A stretch of DNA of 64,000 nt from Microvirga thermotolerans (GTDB taxonomy: Bacteria; Pseudomonadota; Alphaproteobacteria; Rhizobiales; Beijerinckiaceae). Positions within the stretch are counted from its first letter, which is position 1, and every line of letters starts with the position of its first letter. Both the position numbers and the translations under genes were made by a program. Below, piece after piece: positions 51,391-60,561 of this stretch. The stretch spans positions 248,001-312,000 of the forward strand of contig NZ_CP045423.1 of the NCBI RefSeq assembly GCF_009363855.1. Direction: 5' to 3'. The notes beneath the pieces are model-generated. The model was given only the letters and a program-made list of their open reading frames with translations. It was not told where the DNA came from and made no database searches.

Positions 51391-51458
51391 GCCTCATCCT
51401 GACGAGGTTGCGGAGCCGTCCGCCTCGAAGGATCGGTGACGATTCCTGAACGGGAAAC

Positions 51459-52478
51459 CTACCGCCGCGCGGTGCGGGCGATGTCGAGCAGGGTCCGGGC
51501 GGCCACCACGTGATCGAGGTCGGACAGGCGGCGGGTGTCGAGCAGGCTCGCCTGGATCAGGGCGATGGCCTGCCTCAGGGTCTCGGAGCTCCAGCGCTGC
51601 AGGTGCCGCTCGACGAGGGGCTTGCGCCGGAAATGCAGGCTGCGCATGCCCTCCACCACGGCGCCGGCCGGCTTTCCCTCCTCGACGGCGAGCCGCGCGG
51701 GCAGGAGCATCAGGGCGTGGCGCAGGGCGGCGCCGAGCACGGTGGAGGCGGCAACGCCTTCCGCGGCGAGGCGGCGCGCGCCGGTCTCCAGCTCCGTTCC
51801 CTGGCCGGCGAAGGCCGCGTCGACCACCGCGTCCATGGCGAGGCTCGATACGTCGCTGAGCACCGCGTCGACGTCGTCGAGGGTGATCTCCCGGCGGCCG
51901 TGGGCGTAGAGCATGAGCTTCGCCAGCTCGCCCCGGGTGGCGAGGCGGTCGCCGCCGAGGCTCGCGAGGAGGGCGGCGCGCGCCTCGCGGGAGATGGCGA
52001 AGCCGCCGCTCTTCAGGGTCTCGTCCACCACCGCGCCCAGGTCCCGGCCCGTATCCGCGTAGCAGGGCAGGGCGAGGGCGTTCTGCGCCCGCTCGCACAG
52101 GACCCGCAGGGGCGCGGATTTGGCGAGATCGCCGCCCTCGATGACGATTGCCGTGTCCTGGAGCCGGCCCTTGAGGACCATCTCCACGGCCGGGGCGATG
52201 TTGCGCGAGGTCGCCTTGACCCAGATCGCCCGGCGGCCGCCGAACAGGCCGATGGTCAAGGCTTCGTCCGCGAGCCGGGCGGGATCGGCGGCGATGTCGT
52301 CCCCGTCGATGCGGATGAGCTGGAACGGATCGGAGGGATCGTCCACGGAACGCTCCGCGACGGCGCGGGCGCGCTCGTTCACGAGGCCCGTGTCGGGCCC
52401 GTAGAGCAGGAAGACGCCGATGCCCGGATGGGGGCGCCGCAGCACCCCGTCCACGTCTCCGGCCTTGACCGCCACCAT
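51459..52478 (-). CDS. holA: DNA polymerase III delta subunit
   Basis: Clamp-loader subunit that opens the beta clamp. 339 aa. N-terminal GIGVFLLYGPDTGLVNERARAVAE, DGDDIAADPARLADEALTIGLFGGRRAIWV, and the KLMLYAHGRREITLDDVDAVL segment are HolA-like; C-terminal helices end with LSDLDHVVAARTLLDIART. The start ATG 52478 lies 5 bases after the lptE stop. The order leuS-lptE-holA is standard in alphaproteobacteria. Confidence 0.92.
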   Translation of the reverse strand: MVAVKAGDVDGVLRRPHPGIGVFLLYGPDTGLVNERARAVAERSVDDPSDPFQLIRIDGDDIAADPARLADEALTIGLFGGRRAIWVKATSRNIAPAVEMVLKGRLQDTAIVIEGGDLAKSAPLRVLCERAQNALALPCYADTGRDLGAVVDETLKSGGFAISREARAALLASLGGDRLATRGELAKLMLYAHGRREITLDDVDAVLSDVSSLAMDAVVDAAFAGQGTELETGARRLAAEGVAASTVLGAALRHALMLLPARLAVEEGKPAGAVVEGMRSLHFRRKPLVERHLQRWSSETLRQAIALIQASLLDTRRLSDLDHVVAARTLLDIARTARR

Positions 52479-52483
52479 GGCCG

Positions 52484-53020
52484 TCAGCCGGCCGTGGCCA
52501 GCTCCATCGCCAGCCGGGTGCGGAGCTGCTCGGCCAGGGCCTTCGCGAGCCTGATCTCCGCGTCGCGGGCCGCGCGCACCGTGGCGAAGCGCTGCTGAAA
52601 GCGCTCGTAGGTGGCGTAGGACGTGACGGTTCCGGTCGCGACGGTCTTGGAGCCGTCCCTGGTGGTGAGCGTGTAGGTCAGGGTGCCGACGATGGTGGTG
52701 GTCTGGGCCCGTCCCGTCACCGTGTCGACGATGGGGCTCTGGAGCGTCTGGCCGAGGGAGAGCGAGAGCACGTAGCGCTTCGGCACCTCCGCGCCCGAGC
52801 CGTTCAGGGCATAGATCACCTCGCTGCGGATGTAGTGCCCGACCCGCGCCTGGGCGTCGGCCCATTTCAGCTCCGGCACCTCGATGGAGGCCAGCACGGT
52901 CTGGAGCGACTCGCCCGAGGCGGTCGGCCCGTAGAGCGGCCGGAAGCAGGCGGACAGGCCGAGCGAAAGGCCGGCCACCACGACGAGACGGGCGAGGCCC
53001 TTGAGGTTAAGCGACGACAT
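52484..53020 (-). CDS. lptE: LPS-assembly lipoprotein LptE
   Basis: Outer-membrane lipoprotein that plugs the LptD barrel. 178 aa. Signal sequence with lipobox LSAC (Cys25) after VVVAGLSLG; then [12 protein letters not shown], typical of the family, and an LptE-like sandwich with a helical C terminus. It overlaps leuS by 14 bases at its start, so it is translated from within the leuS 3' end. Confidence 0.93.
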   Translation of the reverse strand: MSSLNLKGLARLVVVAGLSLGLSACFRPLYGPTASGESLQTVLASIEVPELKWADAQARVGHYIRSEVIYALNGSGAEVPKRYVLSLSLGQTLQSPIVDTVTGRAQTTTIVGTLTYTLTTRDGSKTVATGTVTSYATYERFQQRFATVRAARDAEIRLAKALAEQLRTRLAMELATAG

Positions 53021-55628
53021 TCACGATCCTCTGTGGGACGACGATGATCTTGCGGACGGACCGTCCTTCCATAGCCCGTTGCACCGCTTCGAGCGAGAGC
53101 ACGGCGGCCTCGATGGCGGCCTGGTCCGCATCCCGCGCCACCGTCACGTCGGCGCGCTTCCTGCCGTTGACCTGGACGGGCAGGGTGATCGAATCCTCCA
53201 CCAGCAGGGAACGGTCGAGGATCGGCCACGGGGCCTCCGCCGCCAGCCCGGTCTCGCCCAGCGCCTCCCAGCACTCCTCCGCCAGGTGCGGCATCATGGG
53301 CGCGAGCATCTGCACGAAGATCCGCGCCGCCTCCCGGAACGCCCCGGGCAGGCCCGACTCGTCGGCGTCCTTCGCCCGGTTCAGGAGGTCCTGCAGGGCG
53401 TTGGCGAGCTCGTAGAGATGGGCGACGCAGCGGTTGAACCGCAGGCGCTCCACGTCCTCCTCGACCGCGGCGAGCGCCTTGTGCGCCGCCTTGCGCACGG
53501 CAAGCCCGACGGGTCCCTGCGCCGCCGCGCCGTCGCCCGCTCCCGCCCGGTCGGCCAGCTCGCCCACGAGGCGCCAGACCCGCTGGACGAAGCGGGCCGC
53601 GCCCTGCACGCCCTCCTCGGTCCAGATCACGTCGCGCTCGGGCGGCGAGTCGGAGAGCATGAACCAGCGGGCCGTGTCGGCGCCGTAGGAGGCGATGATC
53701 TCGTCCGGGTCCACCGTGTTCTTCTTCGACTTCGACATCTTCTCGATGGAGCCGATCTCCACGGGCTCGCCCGTGCGCACGTGGAAGGCCCGGCGGGTGC
53801 CGCCTTCGCTCTCGATGCGCACCTCGCTGGGCTGCACCCAGGCGCCGCTCGCATCCCGGTAGGTCTCGTGCACCACCATGCCCTGCGTGAACAGGCCGGC
53901 GAAGGGCTCGTCGAGGCCCGCATGGCCGGTCCGCGTCATGGCGCGGGTGAAGAAGCGCGAATAGAGCAGGTGCAGGATCGCGTGCTCGATGCCGCCGATG
54001 TACTGGTCCACCGGCAGCCAGCGGTCGACGACCGCCTTGTCCGTCGGCTCGTCCGCGAGGGTCGGGTCGGTGAAGCGCGCGAAGTACCAGGACGAGTCCA
54101 CGAAGGTGTCCATGGTGTCCGTCTCGCGGCGGGCCTTGCCCCCGCATTTCGGGCAGTCCACGTGCTTCCAGGTGGGATGCCGGTCGAGGGGGTTGCCCGG
54201 CACGTCGAAGGACACGTCCTCCGGCAGGGTCACGGGCAGCTGCTCCCGCGGCACGGGAACGATGCCGCAGGACTCGCAGTGGACGACCGGGATCGGGCAG
54301 CCCCAGTAGCGCTGGCGCGAGATGCCCCAGTCGCGCAGGCGGAAGTTCACCTTGCGCTCGGCGACGGGACGGTTGTCGCGGGTCTCCCGCTCCAGGCGGC
54401 GGGCGACCTCCTCCTTCGCCTCCGCGATGGTCATGCCGTCGAGGAAGCGGGAGTTGATCATCCGGCCCTCGCCGTCATAGGCGGTGTCGGTGATCGCGAA
54501 GCTCTCCGGGTCCGTGCCCGGCGGGCAGACCACCGGCGTGTTGCCGAGGCCGTAGCGGTTGACGAAGTCCAGGTCGCGCTGGTCGTGCGCCGGGCAGCCG
54601 AAGATGGCGCCCGTGCCGTATTCCATCAGGATGAAGTTCGCCACGTAGACCGGCAGCGTCCAGTCGGGATCGAAGGGATGGACCGCGCGGATGCCCGTGT
54701 CGAAGCCCAGCTTCTCCGCCTTCTCGATGGCCTCCTGAGCCGTGCCGACGCGGCGGCATTCCTCGATGAAGGCGGCAAGCTCGGGGTTCTTCTCCGCGGC
54801 GGCCCTCGCCAGCGGGTGGTCGGGGGCGACGGCCATGAACTTCGCCCCGAACAGGGTGTCCGGCCGGGTGGTGTAGATCTCGAGTTCGGTCTCGCCGTCG
54901 GGTGCCGTGTCGGGACGCAGGGCGAAGCGGATCAGCAGGCCCTCCGAGCGGCCGATCCAGTTGCGCTGCATCAGGCGGACCTTCTCGGGCCAGCGGTCCA
55001 GGGTGTCGAGCTTGTCGTTCAGGTCCTCGGCGAAGGCGGTGATCTTCAGGAACCACTGGGTCAGCTCGCGCTGCTCCACCAGGGCGCCGGAGCGCCAGCC
55101 GCGCCCGTCGATCACCTGCTCGTTGGCGAGCACCGTCTGGTCCACCGGATCCCAGTTCACCTTCGCCGTCTTGCGGTCCACCAGGCCCGCCTCCAGGAAG
55201 TCCAGGAACATGCGCTGCTGGTGCTTGTAGTAGCTCGGGTCGCAGGTCGCGATCTCGCGGCTCCAGTCCAGCGACAGGCCCATGGACTGCAGCTGACCGC
55301 GCATGGTGGCGATGTTGGCGTAGGTCCAGTCCTTGGGGTGGACCTTGTTCTGCATGGCTGCGTTCTCCGCCGGCATGCCGAAGGCGTCCCAGCCCATGGG
55401 ATGGAGCACGTTGAAGCCCTTGGCGCGCTTGTAGCGGGCCACCACGTCGCCCATGGTGTAGTTGCGCACGTGGCCCATGTGGATGCGCCCGGACGGGTAG
55501 GGGAACATCTCGAGCACGTAGTATTTCGGCCGCGGATCGTCGTTGCGGGTCCTGAACAGGTCGCGGTCGTTCCAGACCTTCCGCCATTTCGGCTCGGCTT
55601 CCTTGGCGTTGTAGCGCTCGGGCCTCAT
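53007..55628 (-). CDS. leuS: Leucyl-tRNA synthetase
   Basis: Class I synthetase charging tRNA-Leu. 873 aa. HIGH-type motif [19 protein letters not shown] near residues 40-58, a CP1 editing domain ([15 protein letters not shown]), a zinc-binding [18 protein letters not shown] segment, and [12 protein letters not shown]. Complete and standard length. Heads the leuS-lptE-holA operon. Confidence 0.97.
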   Translation of the reverse strand: MRPERYNAKEAEPKWRKVWNDRDLFRTRNDDPRPKYYVLEMFPYPSGRIHMGHVRNYTMGDVVARYKRAKGFNVLHPMGWDAFGMPAENAAMQNKVHPKDWTYANIATMRGQLQSMGLSLDWSREIATCDPSYYKHQQRMFLDFLEAGLVDRKTAKVNWDPVDQTVLANEQVIDGRGWRSGALVEQRELTQWFLKITAFAEDLNDKLDTLDRWPEKVRLMQRNWIGRSEGLLIRFALRPDTAPDGETELEIYTTRPDTLFGAKFMAVAPDHPLARAAAEKNPELAAFIEECRRVGTAQEAIEKAEKLGFDTGIRAVHPFDPDWTLPVYVANFILMEYGTGAIFGCPAHDQRDLDFVNRYGLGNTPVVCPPGTDPESFAITDTAYDGEGRMINSRFLDGMTIAEAKEEVARRLERETRDNRPVAERKVNFRLRDWGISRQRYWGCPIPVVHCESCGIVPVPREQLPVTLPEDVSFDVPGNPLDRHPTWKHVDCPKCGGKARRETDTMDTFVDSSWYFARFTDPTLADEPTDKAVVDRWLPVDQYIGGIEHAILHLLYSRFFTRAMTRTGHAGLDEPFAGLFTQGMVVHETYRDASGAWVQPSEVRIESEGGTRRAFHVRTGEPVEIGSIEKMSKSKKNTVDPDEIIASYGADTARWFMLSDSPPERDVIWTEEGVQGAARFVQRVWRLVGELADRAGAGDGAAAQGPVGLAVRKAAHKALAAVEEDVERLRFNRCVAHLYELANALQDLLNRAKDADESGLPGAFREAARIFVQMLAPMMPHLAEECWEALGETGLAAEAPWPILDRSLLVEDSITLPVQVNGRKRADVTVARDADQAAIEAAVLSLEAVQRAMEGRSVRKIIVVPQRIVNVVA

Positions 55629-55751
55629 TTCCTCGTCACACCGTCATGAATGAAAGACGCGGCTTGCGCCGCAGGGCTGGCGCGGACTAGGACACAGCTC
55701 ACCCGCGCGGTCAACGGCTTCGCGCGCGAGAATGGCGTGCAGAGGAATCAT

Positions 55752-56432
55752 ATGAGCGACACCAACCCCGTCGAAGGCCTCGGGCAGGTCCGCGCCGGCA
55801 TCGCCCGGGCCGCCGCCGATTACGGGCGCGATCCCGCCTCCGTCACCCTCGTCGCCGTCTCCAAGACCTTCCCGGCGGAGGCCGTCGAGCCGGTGCTCGC
55901 CGCCGGCCAGCGGGTCTTCGGCGAGAACTACGTGCAGGAGGCCAAGGCCAAGTGGCCCGCCCTGCGCGAGCGCTATCCCGGCGTGGAGCTCCACCTCATC
56001 GGCCCGCTCCAGTCCAACAAGGCGAAGGAAGCCGTGCAGCTCTTCGACGCGATCCACACCCTCGACCGGCCCTCGCTCGCCGAGGCCCTGGCCAAGGAGA
56101 TCGCCCGGCAGGGCCGGGCCCCGCGCCTCCTGGTCCAGGTCAACACCGGCGAGGAGCCGCAGAAGGGCGGGGTGATGCCGGCCGAGGCGGACGCCTTCAT
56201 CGAGGCCTGCCGCACCCGCTGGGGGCTGATCGTCGAGGGCCTCATGTGCATCCCCCCGGCGGACGAGCCGCCCTCGCCGCACTTCGCCCTGCTCCGCAGG
56301 ATCGCGGCCCGGCACGGCCTCGCGACGCTCTCCATGGGCATGAGCGCCGACTACGACGCGGCGATCCAGATGGGCGCCACCCATGTGCGGGTGGGCAGCG
56401 CGATCTTCGGGGCGAGGCCGCGCAAGGCTTGA
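55752..56432 (+). CDS. PLP-homeostasis protein YggS (PROSC family)
   Basis: 226-aa single-domain alanine-racemase-fold protein that binds PLP and buffers its level; no catalytic activity is known. PLP-Lys in LVAVSKTFPAEAV (Lys37 region), FGENYVQEAKAKW, HLIGPLQSNKAKEAV, LSMGMSADYDAAIQMGATHVRVGSAIFG. The ATG at 55752 has AGAGGAA upstream. Divergent from leuS. A CATGCCGG/CCGGCATG inverted repeat (56444-56472) follows, without a T-run. Confidence 0.93.
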   Translation: MSDTNPVEGLGQVRAGIARAAADYGRDPASVTLVAVSKTFPAEAVEPVLAAGQRVFGENYVQEAKAKWPALRERYPGVELHLIGPLQSNKAKEAVQLFDAIHTLDRPSLAEALAKEIARQGRAPRLLVQVNTGEEPQKGGVMPAEADAFIEACRTRWGLIVEGLMCIPPADEPPSPHFALLRRIAARHGLATLSMGMSADYDAAIQMGATHVRVGSAIFGARPRKA

Positions 56433-56535
56433 ATATTTTCGGGCATGCCGGGACGGGCTTTCCGCCGGCATGGAGAGCCAGCTTGCCCGTTCCCCGGTCT
56501 CCCGCTAAGGTTCCCTTAGATCCGCCACACCAACC

Positions 56536-56817
56536 GAAGGAGGGCTGCATGTGTGAAGCGATGCATCTACGCATGTTCGGCCCCTGGCAGGCCCTGCAGC
56601 AGCTCGTTGCAGGGCGGACCACGGCACGGATCTGACGCGACGACCCCTCCCGGCATCCCGCCGGACACGAACCCGAAGGCGTCCGTCCTCCTCTCTCGAT
56701 CTGGTCTGCTCCGAACGGCTTTCGCGCGCCCGAGCCTCCGCGGCCCCGGCTGCGCCCCGCCTCGTTCACGCCTTCGCGCTGGGCCGACGCGCCCGCGCCC
56801 GACCGTCGAGACAGATC
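56536..56817 (+). promoter_or_regulatory. Attenuation-type leader of the ABC-F gene
   Basis: Contains an optimal SD (AAGGAGGG, 56536-56543), a 28-codon leader ORF (56549-56635), a perfect hairpin inside it (GCCCTGCA 56591-56598 with TGCAGGGC 56608-56615), and GATCTGGTCT (56698-56707), which can pair, with one bulge, with AGACAGATC (56809-56817) immediately before the ABC-F ATG. The ABC-F gene itself has only a weak SD. The layout fits ribosome-stalling control of initiation or elongation. Confidence 0.5.
56549..56635 (+). CDS. Putative 28-aa leader peptide upstream of ABC-F gene
   Basis: ATG 56549 to TGA 56633-56635. Starts MCEAMHLRMFGPWQALQQ and ends RTTARI. It has the strongest ribosome-binding site in the region (AAGGAGGG, 5 bases from the ATG) yet leads only to a 28-codon frame and a long gap, which suggests its translation is regulatory. 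No known leader-peptide sequence is recognised from memory. Confidence 0.55.
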   Translation: MCEAMHLRMFGPWQALQQLVAGRTTARI

Positions 56818-58335
56818 ATGGGCTCCATCGGCCTCCGCAACGTTTCCGTTCTCACTCCCCATCCTCTCTTCCGCAACCTCACGCTCACCGTCGGCCGGGG
56901 CGACCGCCTCGGGATCGTCGCCGGCAACGGGTCCGGCAAGACCACGCTCCTGCGCTGCCTCGCCGGCCTCGCCGAGCCGACGGAGGGGGACGTCGTCCGC
57001 TCCCGCGGCCTGCGGATCGGCTTCGTCCCCCAGGCCGTGCCGGAGGAGCTTCTCGGCCTCTCGCTTCGGGACGCCGTCCTGAGCGGCCTCGATCCCGCGG
57101 ATCGCGCCGGCAGCGGCTGGCGGGCCGACATCGTCCTCGACGAATTCGGGGCGCCGGAGCCGATGCGCGTCCAAGCCCTGCGCGCGCTCAGCGGCGGCTG
57201 GCAGCGGCTCGCCCTGATCGCCCGCGCCTGGGTGGCGGAGCCCGACGCGCTCCTCCTCGACGAACCCACGAACCACCTCGACCTCGAAAAGCTGTTCCTG
57301 CTGGAGCGCTGGATCCGCGAGGGTACCGGCGGAGCGGCGGTGGCGGTCGTGAGCCACGACAGGAGCTTCCTCGATGCCTGCACGACGAAGACCCTGTTCC
57401 TCCGGCCGGACACGTCGGTCGTCTTTTCCCATCCCTACGGCCGCGCAAGGATCCTGCTCGCCGCGCAGGATGCGGCCCTCGCCAACCGCAACGAGAAGGA
57501 CCGGCGCGAGATCGGGCGGCTGCGGCAGAACGCGGGGGAGCTGCGCAACGTCGGCGTCAACAGCGGCAGCGACCTTGCGCTGACCAAGGCGAAGCAGCTC
57601 GGGAAGCGTGCCGATGCGCTCGAGGAAAGGCTGAAAATCCTGCACCGGGACCGGCCGGGCGAGGTGAGGCTCGCGAGCCGCGAGACCCATGCGCGCGTCC
57701 TGCTGCGCATCGGGAACCTGACCGTGAACAGGCCCGACGGGGAGGTGCTGTTCCATGTCCCGAAGCTCGACGTGGCCCAGGGCGAGCGCATCGTCGTGCT
57801 GGGACGCAACGGAGCCGGGAAGTCGCAGTTCGTCCGCCTCCTTCATCGTGCAGCGTCGGATCCCGACGCATGCTCCGACATTCGCGTCGGCCCGAGCGCC
57901 GTCCTGGGCTACATGGACCAAGACCTGTCGCAGATCCCGGAGCGGGAGACGCCGTTCGGCTTCGTCCTGTCCGCCTTCCGGCAGGGCGACCGGCAGACCA
58001 CGGCGCTGCTGGCGGAGGCGGGCTTCTCCATCGCGCAGCAGCAGCGGCCCGTCGGGACCCTTTCCCCCGGCCAGAAGGCGCGGCTGGGACTCCTGGCCCT
58101 GCGGCTCGCGCGGCCGAACCTCTTCCTCCTCGACGAGCCCACGAACCACCTGGACATCCCGGGGCGGGAGGCCTTGGAGGAGCAGCTCCTCGCGGCCGAC
58201 GCCACCGGGATCCTGGTGTCGCACGACCGCCGCTTCGTCGCGGCGGTCGGCACGCGCTTCCTCGCCGTGGAAGGGAGGAGGGTGCGGGAGGTCGCCTCTC
58301 CCGAGGCGTTCTACGCCCGGATCCAGGCCGGATAG
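56818..58335 (+). CDS. ABC-F family ATPase
   Basis: 505 aa with two ABC domains and no membrane helices. Domain 1: Walker A GNGSGKTT, signature LSGGWQRLAL, Walker B ALLLDEPTNHLDLE. A linker of about 100 residues (YGRARILLAAQDAALANRNEKDRR.., helical and charged) joins domain 2: Walker A GRNGAGKSQF, signature LSPGQKARLGL, LFLLDEPTNHLD. ABC-F proteins act on the ribosome: housekeeping (EttA-like) or antibiotic-resistance (ARE). Neither group is clearly matched; the attenuation-like leader favours drug or stress induction (inference). Domain 2 lacks the full canonical LSGG. Confidence 0.88.
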   Translation: MGSIGLRNVSVLTPHPLFRNLTLTVGRGDRLGIVAGNGSGKTTLLRCLAGLAEPTEGDVVRSRGLRIGFVPQAVPEELLGLSLRDAVLSGLDPADRAGSGWRADIVLDEFGAPEPMRVQALRALSGGWQRLALIARAWVAEPDALLLDEPTNHLDLEKLFLLERWIREGTGGAAVAVVSHDRSFLDACTTKTLFLRPDTSVVFSHPYGRARILLAAQDAALANRNEKDRREIGRLRQNAGELRNVGVNSGSDLALTKAKQLGKRADALEERLKILHRDRPGEVRLASRETHARVLLRIGNLTVNRPDGEVLFHVPKLDVAQGERIVVLGRNGAGKSQFVRLLHRAASDPDACSDIRVGPSAVLGYMDQDLSQIPERETPFGFVLSAFRQGDRQTTALLAEAGFSIAQQQRPVGTLSPGQKARLGLLALRLARPNLFLLDEPTNHLDIPGREALEEQLLAADATGILVSHDRRFVAAVGTRFLAVEGRRVREVASPEAFYARIQAG

Positions 58336-58360
58336 AGCCGCTGCCGGGTCGGACGAAGCG

Positions 58361-58810
58361 CTATCGTCCGGCCCGCAGGCGCTTCTCGATCTCGTATACG
58401 GGATGGCGGGTGAGGTCCTTGTCCACCTCCGCCACGATACGGGTCTTGAAGGGCGCGGAGAACCGCTTGCGCAGCTCCGCCAGCGTCCGCGGCGGCGCGG
58501 CGACGATCACGGCCTTGGCCCGGGCCGCGGCCTCCTCGAACGCCTTCGCCACGTCGCCGGCGAAGCGGATCTCGGCAAGGTCGTGCCAATCGGTCTCGCC
58601 CATGGCGCTGCGCTGTCCGCCCGCCGCGAAGGCGCGCCCCGGCCTGTCCGTGCCCTGTTCGGCGGTGGACGGGTTGTCCGGCGCCTCCAGGACCCTGTCC
58701 ACCGTCAGGTTCCAGTCGACCTCGTTGCCGGCATTCCTCAGCAGCAGGGCCTTCCGCCCATCGCTGACGAGCACCATTCCCTCGTGGGGCAGCTTGAGAC
58801 GCTCGGTCAT
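58361..58810 (-). CDS. Host-attachment family protein (baeRF/AtsE-like)
   Basis: 149 aa. Matches the 'protein required for attachment to host cells' family: MVLVSDGRKALLLRNAGNE near the N terminus, a central GTDRPGRAFAAGGQRSAMGETDWHDLAEIRFA block, and C-terminal LAELRKRFSAPFKTRIVAEVDKDLTRHPVYEIEKRL. The fold is related to archaeal/eukaryotic release factor domain 2 (baeRF). The attachment role comes from an Agrobacterium mutant; the biochemical role is unknown. Convergent with the ABC-F gene. Confidence 0.8.
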   Translation of the reverse strand: MTERLKLPHEGMVLVSDGRKALLLRNAGNEVDWNLTVDRVLEAPDNPSTAEQGTDRPGRAFAAGGQRSAMGETDWHDLAEIRFAGDVAKAFEEAAARAKAVIVAAPPRTLAELRKRFSAPFKTRIVAEVDKDLTRHPVYEIEKRLRAGR

Positions 58811-58911
58811 GGAAGTGAGCTCCGTTCCGTTAGGGAAAGAGCTTATCACGCGTCAGTCCCGCAGAGGGGAAAAGGAGACGCGGGCTCGGGTCGCACCCGG
58901 ACGCCCCTGCC

Positions 58912-59109
58912 TCAGCGCCCGTTCCGGCGCAGGGCGGCGGCGATCTTCCTGTCGGTGTTGTACTGGCCGAGGGCGTAGACCGCCCAGATCGCCGCCGGAA
59001 GCCAGCCGATGAGCGTGACCTGGAGGATCAGGCAGATCAGCCCGGCGAAGGGCCGGCCGATCGTGAAGAAGGTCAGCCAGGGAAGGATCAGGGCGATGAG
59101 GAGGCGCAT
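58912..59109 (-). CDS. YqaE/Pmp3-family small membrane protein
   Basis: 65 aa with two hydrophobic segments (LLIALILPWLTFFTIG, residues ~3-19; LICLILQVTLIGWLPAAIWAVYAL, ~25-48) and a polar tail. The pattern FFTIGRPFAGLICLILQVTLIGWLPAAIWAVY matches Pmp3/YqaE proteins, which influence membrane potential and stress tolerance in yeast and plants. A family of small stress-responsive membrane proteins; role here unknown. Confidence 0.8.
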   Translation of the reverse strand: MRLLIALILPWLTFFTIGRPFAGLICLILQVTLIGWLPAAIWAVYALGQYNTDRKIAAALRRNGR

Positions 59110-59203
59110 GGACGGACGGCCTTTCGTTGGGTCGTCCTGAGATAGGCACGCCGCGCCCGATTGCAAAGCTTGCGCCTGTACCGGAGGCCGATGCCCGCAC
59201 CCC

Positions 59204-59737
59204 TCAGCCGAGGATGGCGATCCGGGTCCGCGGCCCGATCCGCTCCAGGAGGCGGCGGGCGGCCTGGGGCGCCACGGCGACGCAGCCTTCGGTGGGCGCG
59301 AAGCCCGGACGGGCGAGGTGGAGGAAGATCGCGCTGCCCCGCCCGCGGCGGATCGGCCCCCGGTTCCAGCCGATGTCGAGGACGATGTCGTAGAGGTGGT
59401 CCTCCCGCCACATCTTCTCGTGCCCGGTCGGGCAGGGGAGGGGGACCGGCCGGTTGTAGCGCCGGTCCCGCGGGTCGTCCGACCAGCCGTCCTGCGGGCG
59501 AAGGGGGCGCAGCTTCAGGCCGGTGCGGGGCCGGTTCATGCGGTCGGCGCGGTAGAATCCCTGCAGCAGGGGAAAGCGGCCGATGGGCGAGGCGCCGTCC
59601 CCCTCCCGCTTGTCGCGCCGCGGCCCCGTGCGTCCGAGGGCGCAGGGCAGGACGAGGGCGCCCGCCTCGAGGCGCCCGCGGCGGCGGTCGAGGGGGGAGC
59701 GGCGAACGACGACGAGATTGACGTAGGCGGTCTTCAT
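59204..59737 (-). CDS. L,D-transpeptidase (YkuD) family protein
   Basis: 177 aa. YkuD-type domain with the catalytic block IFLHLARPGFAPTEGCVAVAP (His and nucleophilic Cys; the usual SxGC is TEGC here) and an upstream DGASPIGRFPLLQGFYR strand. No signal peptide or lipobox is visible, so export is not evident, although this short form is widespread in Rhizobiales. L,D-transpeptidases cross-link peptidoglycan or attach outer-membrane proteins to it; the substrate is unverified. Confidence 0.82.
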   Translation of the reverse strand: MKTAYVNLVVVRRSPLDRRRGRLEAGALVLPCALGRTGPRRDKREGDGASPIGRFPLLQGFYRADRMNRPRTGLKLRPLRPQDGWSDDPRDRRYNRPVPLPCPTGHEKMWREDHLYDIVLDIGWNRGPIRRGRGSAIFLHLARPGFAPTEGCVAVAPQAARRLLERIGPRTRIAILG

Positions 59738-59872
59738 GGGCAGTGGAAGGGACGGGGGCGCCCCTTGTTGTCAAGTCGGGAATGACTAGTCTAAGGGCGG
59801 CGCGCGATCCGCGGAAGCGGGCCTGCCTCCCGCACGAGATCCGCCGCCCGCACTTCGCCTGAAGGGTTTGCA

Positions 59873-60559
59873 ATGTCGAATGCCAGCCGTCTCCTCGTGG
59901 TCGACGACGATCAGGACCTGCGCGACGCGCTCGTGGAGCAGCTCGGCCTGTACGAGGAGTTCCAGGTCGCCACGGCCGCGAGCGCGGCGGAAGCCATGCA
60001 GGCGGTCAAGAACGGGCGCGTCGACCTCGTCATCATGGATGTGGGCCTGCCCGACATGGACGGGCGCGAGGCGGTCAAGGTCATGCGGCAGGAGGGCTTC
60101 CGCAGCCCGATCATCATGCTGACCGCGCAAGGGTCCGACGCCGACACGGTGATGGGTCTGGAGGCGGGCGCCAACGACTACGTGGTCAAGCCCTTCAAGT
60201 TCGCCGTGCTCCTGGCCCGCATCCGGGCGCAGCTGCGCCAGTACGAGGCCAGCGAGGACGCGGTGTTCCAGATCGGCCCCTACACCTTCCGCCCGGGCTC
60301 GAAGCTCCTGACCAACGAGAAGGGCTCCAAGCTCAAGCTGACCGAGAAGGAAACCGCGATCCTGCGCTACCTCTACCGGGCCGGGCAGGCGGTGGTCGGC
60401 CGCGACACCCTGCTCGCGGAGGTCTGGGGCTACAATTCCAACGTCACCACCCACACCCTCGAGACGCACATCTACCGGCTGCGCCAGAAGATCGAGAGCG
60501 ACCCCTCCAACTCCCGCATCCTCGTCACCGAGCCCGGCGGCTACAAGCTGATCCCCTGA
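59873..60559 (+). CDS. OmpR/PhoB-family response regulator
   Basis: 228 aa. Receiver domain (1-120) with the acidic pocket VVDDD and phosphoacceptor Asp56 (VIMDVGLPDMDG), conserved Thr (MLTAQ) and Lys (VVKPF). C-terminal winged-helix domain (about 130-228; LTEKETAILRYLYRAGQAVVGRDTLLAEVWGY, THTLETHIYRLRQKIE). No histidine kinase is encoded nearby, so an orphan here. A cyclic-nucleotide-binding protein gene starts 2 bases after the stop. Divergent from the L,D-transpeptidase gene, which it might regulate (inference). Confidence 0.93.
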   Translation: MSNASRLLVVDDDQDLRDALVEQLGLYEEFQVATAASAAEAMQAVKNGRVDLVIMDVGLPDMDGREAVKVMRQEGFRSPIIMLTAQGSDADTVMGLEAGANDYVVKPFKFAVLLARIRAQLRQYEASEDAVFQIGPYTFRPGSKLLTNEKGSKLKLTEKETAILRYLYRAGQAVVGRDTLLAEVWGYNSNVTTHTLETHIYRLRQKIESDPSNSRILVTEPGGYKLIP

Positions 60560-60561
60560 CG

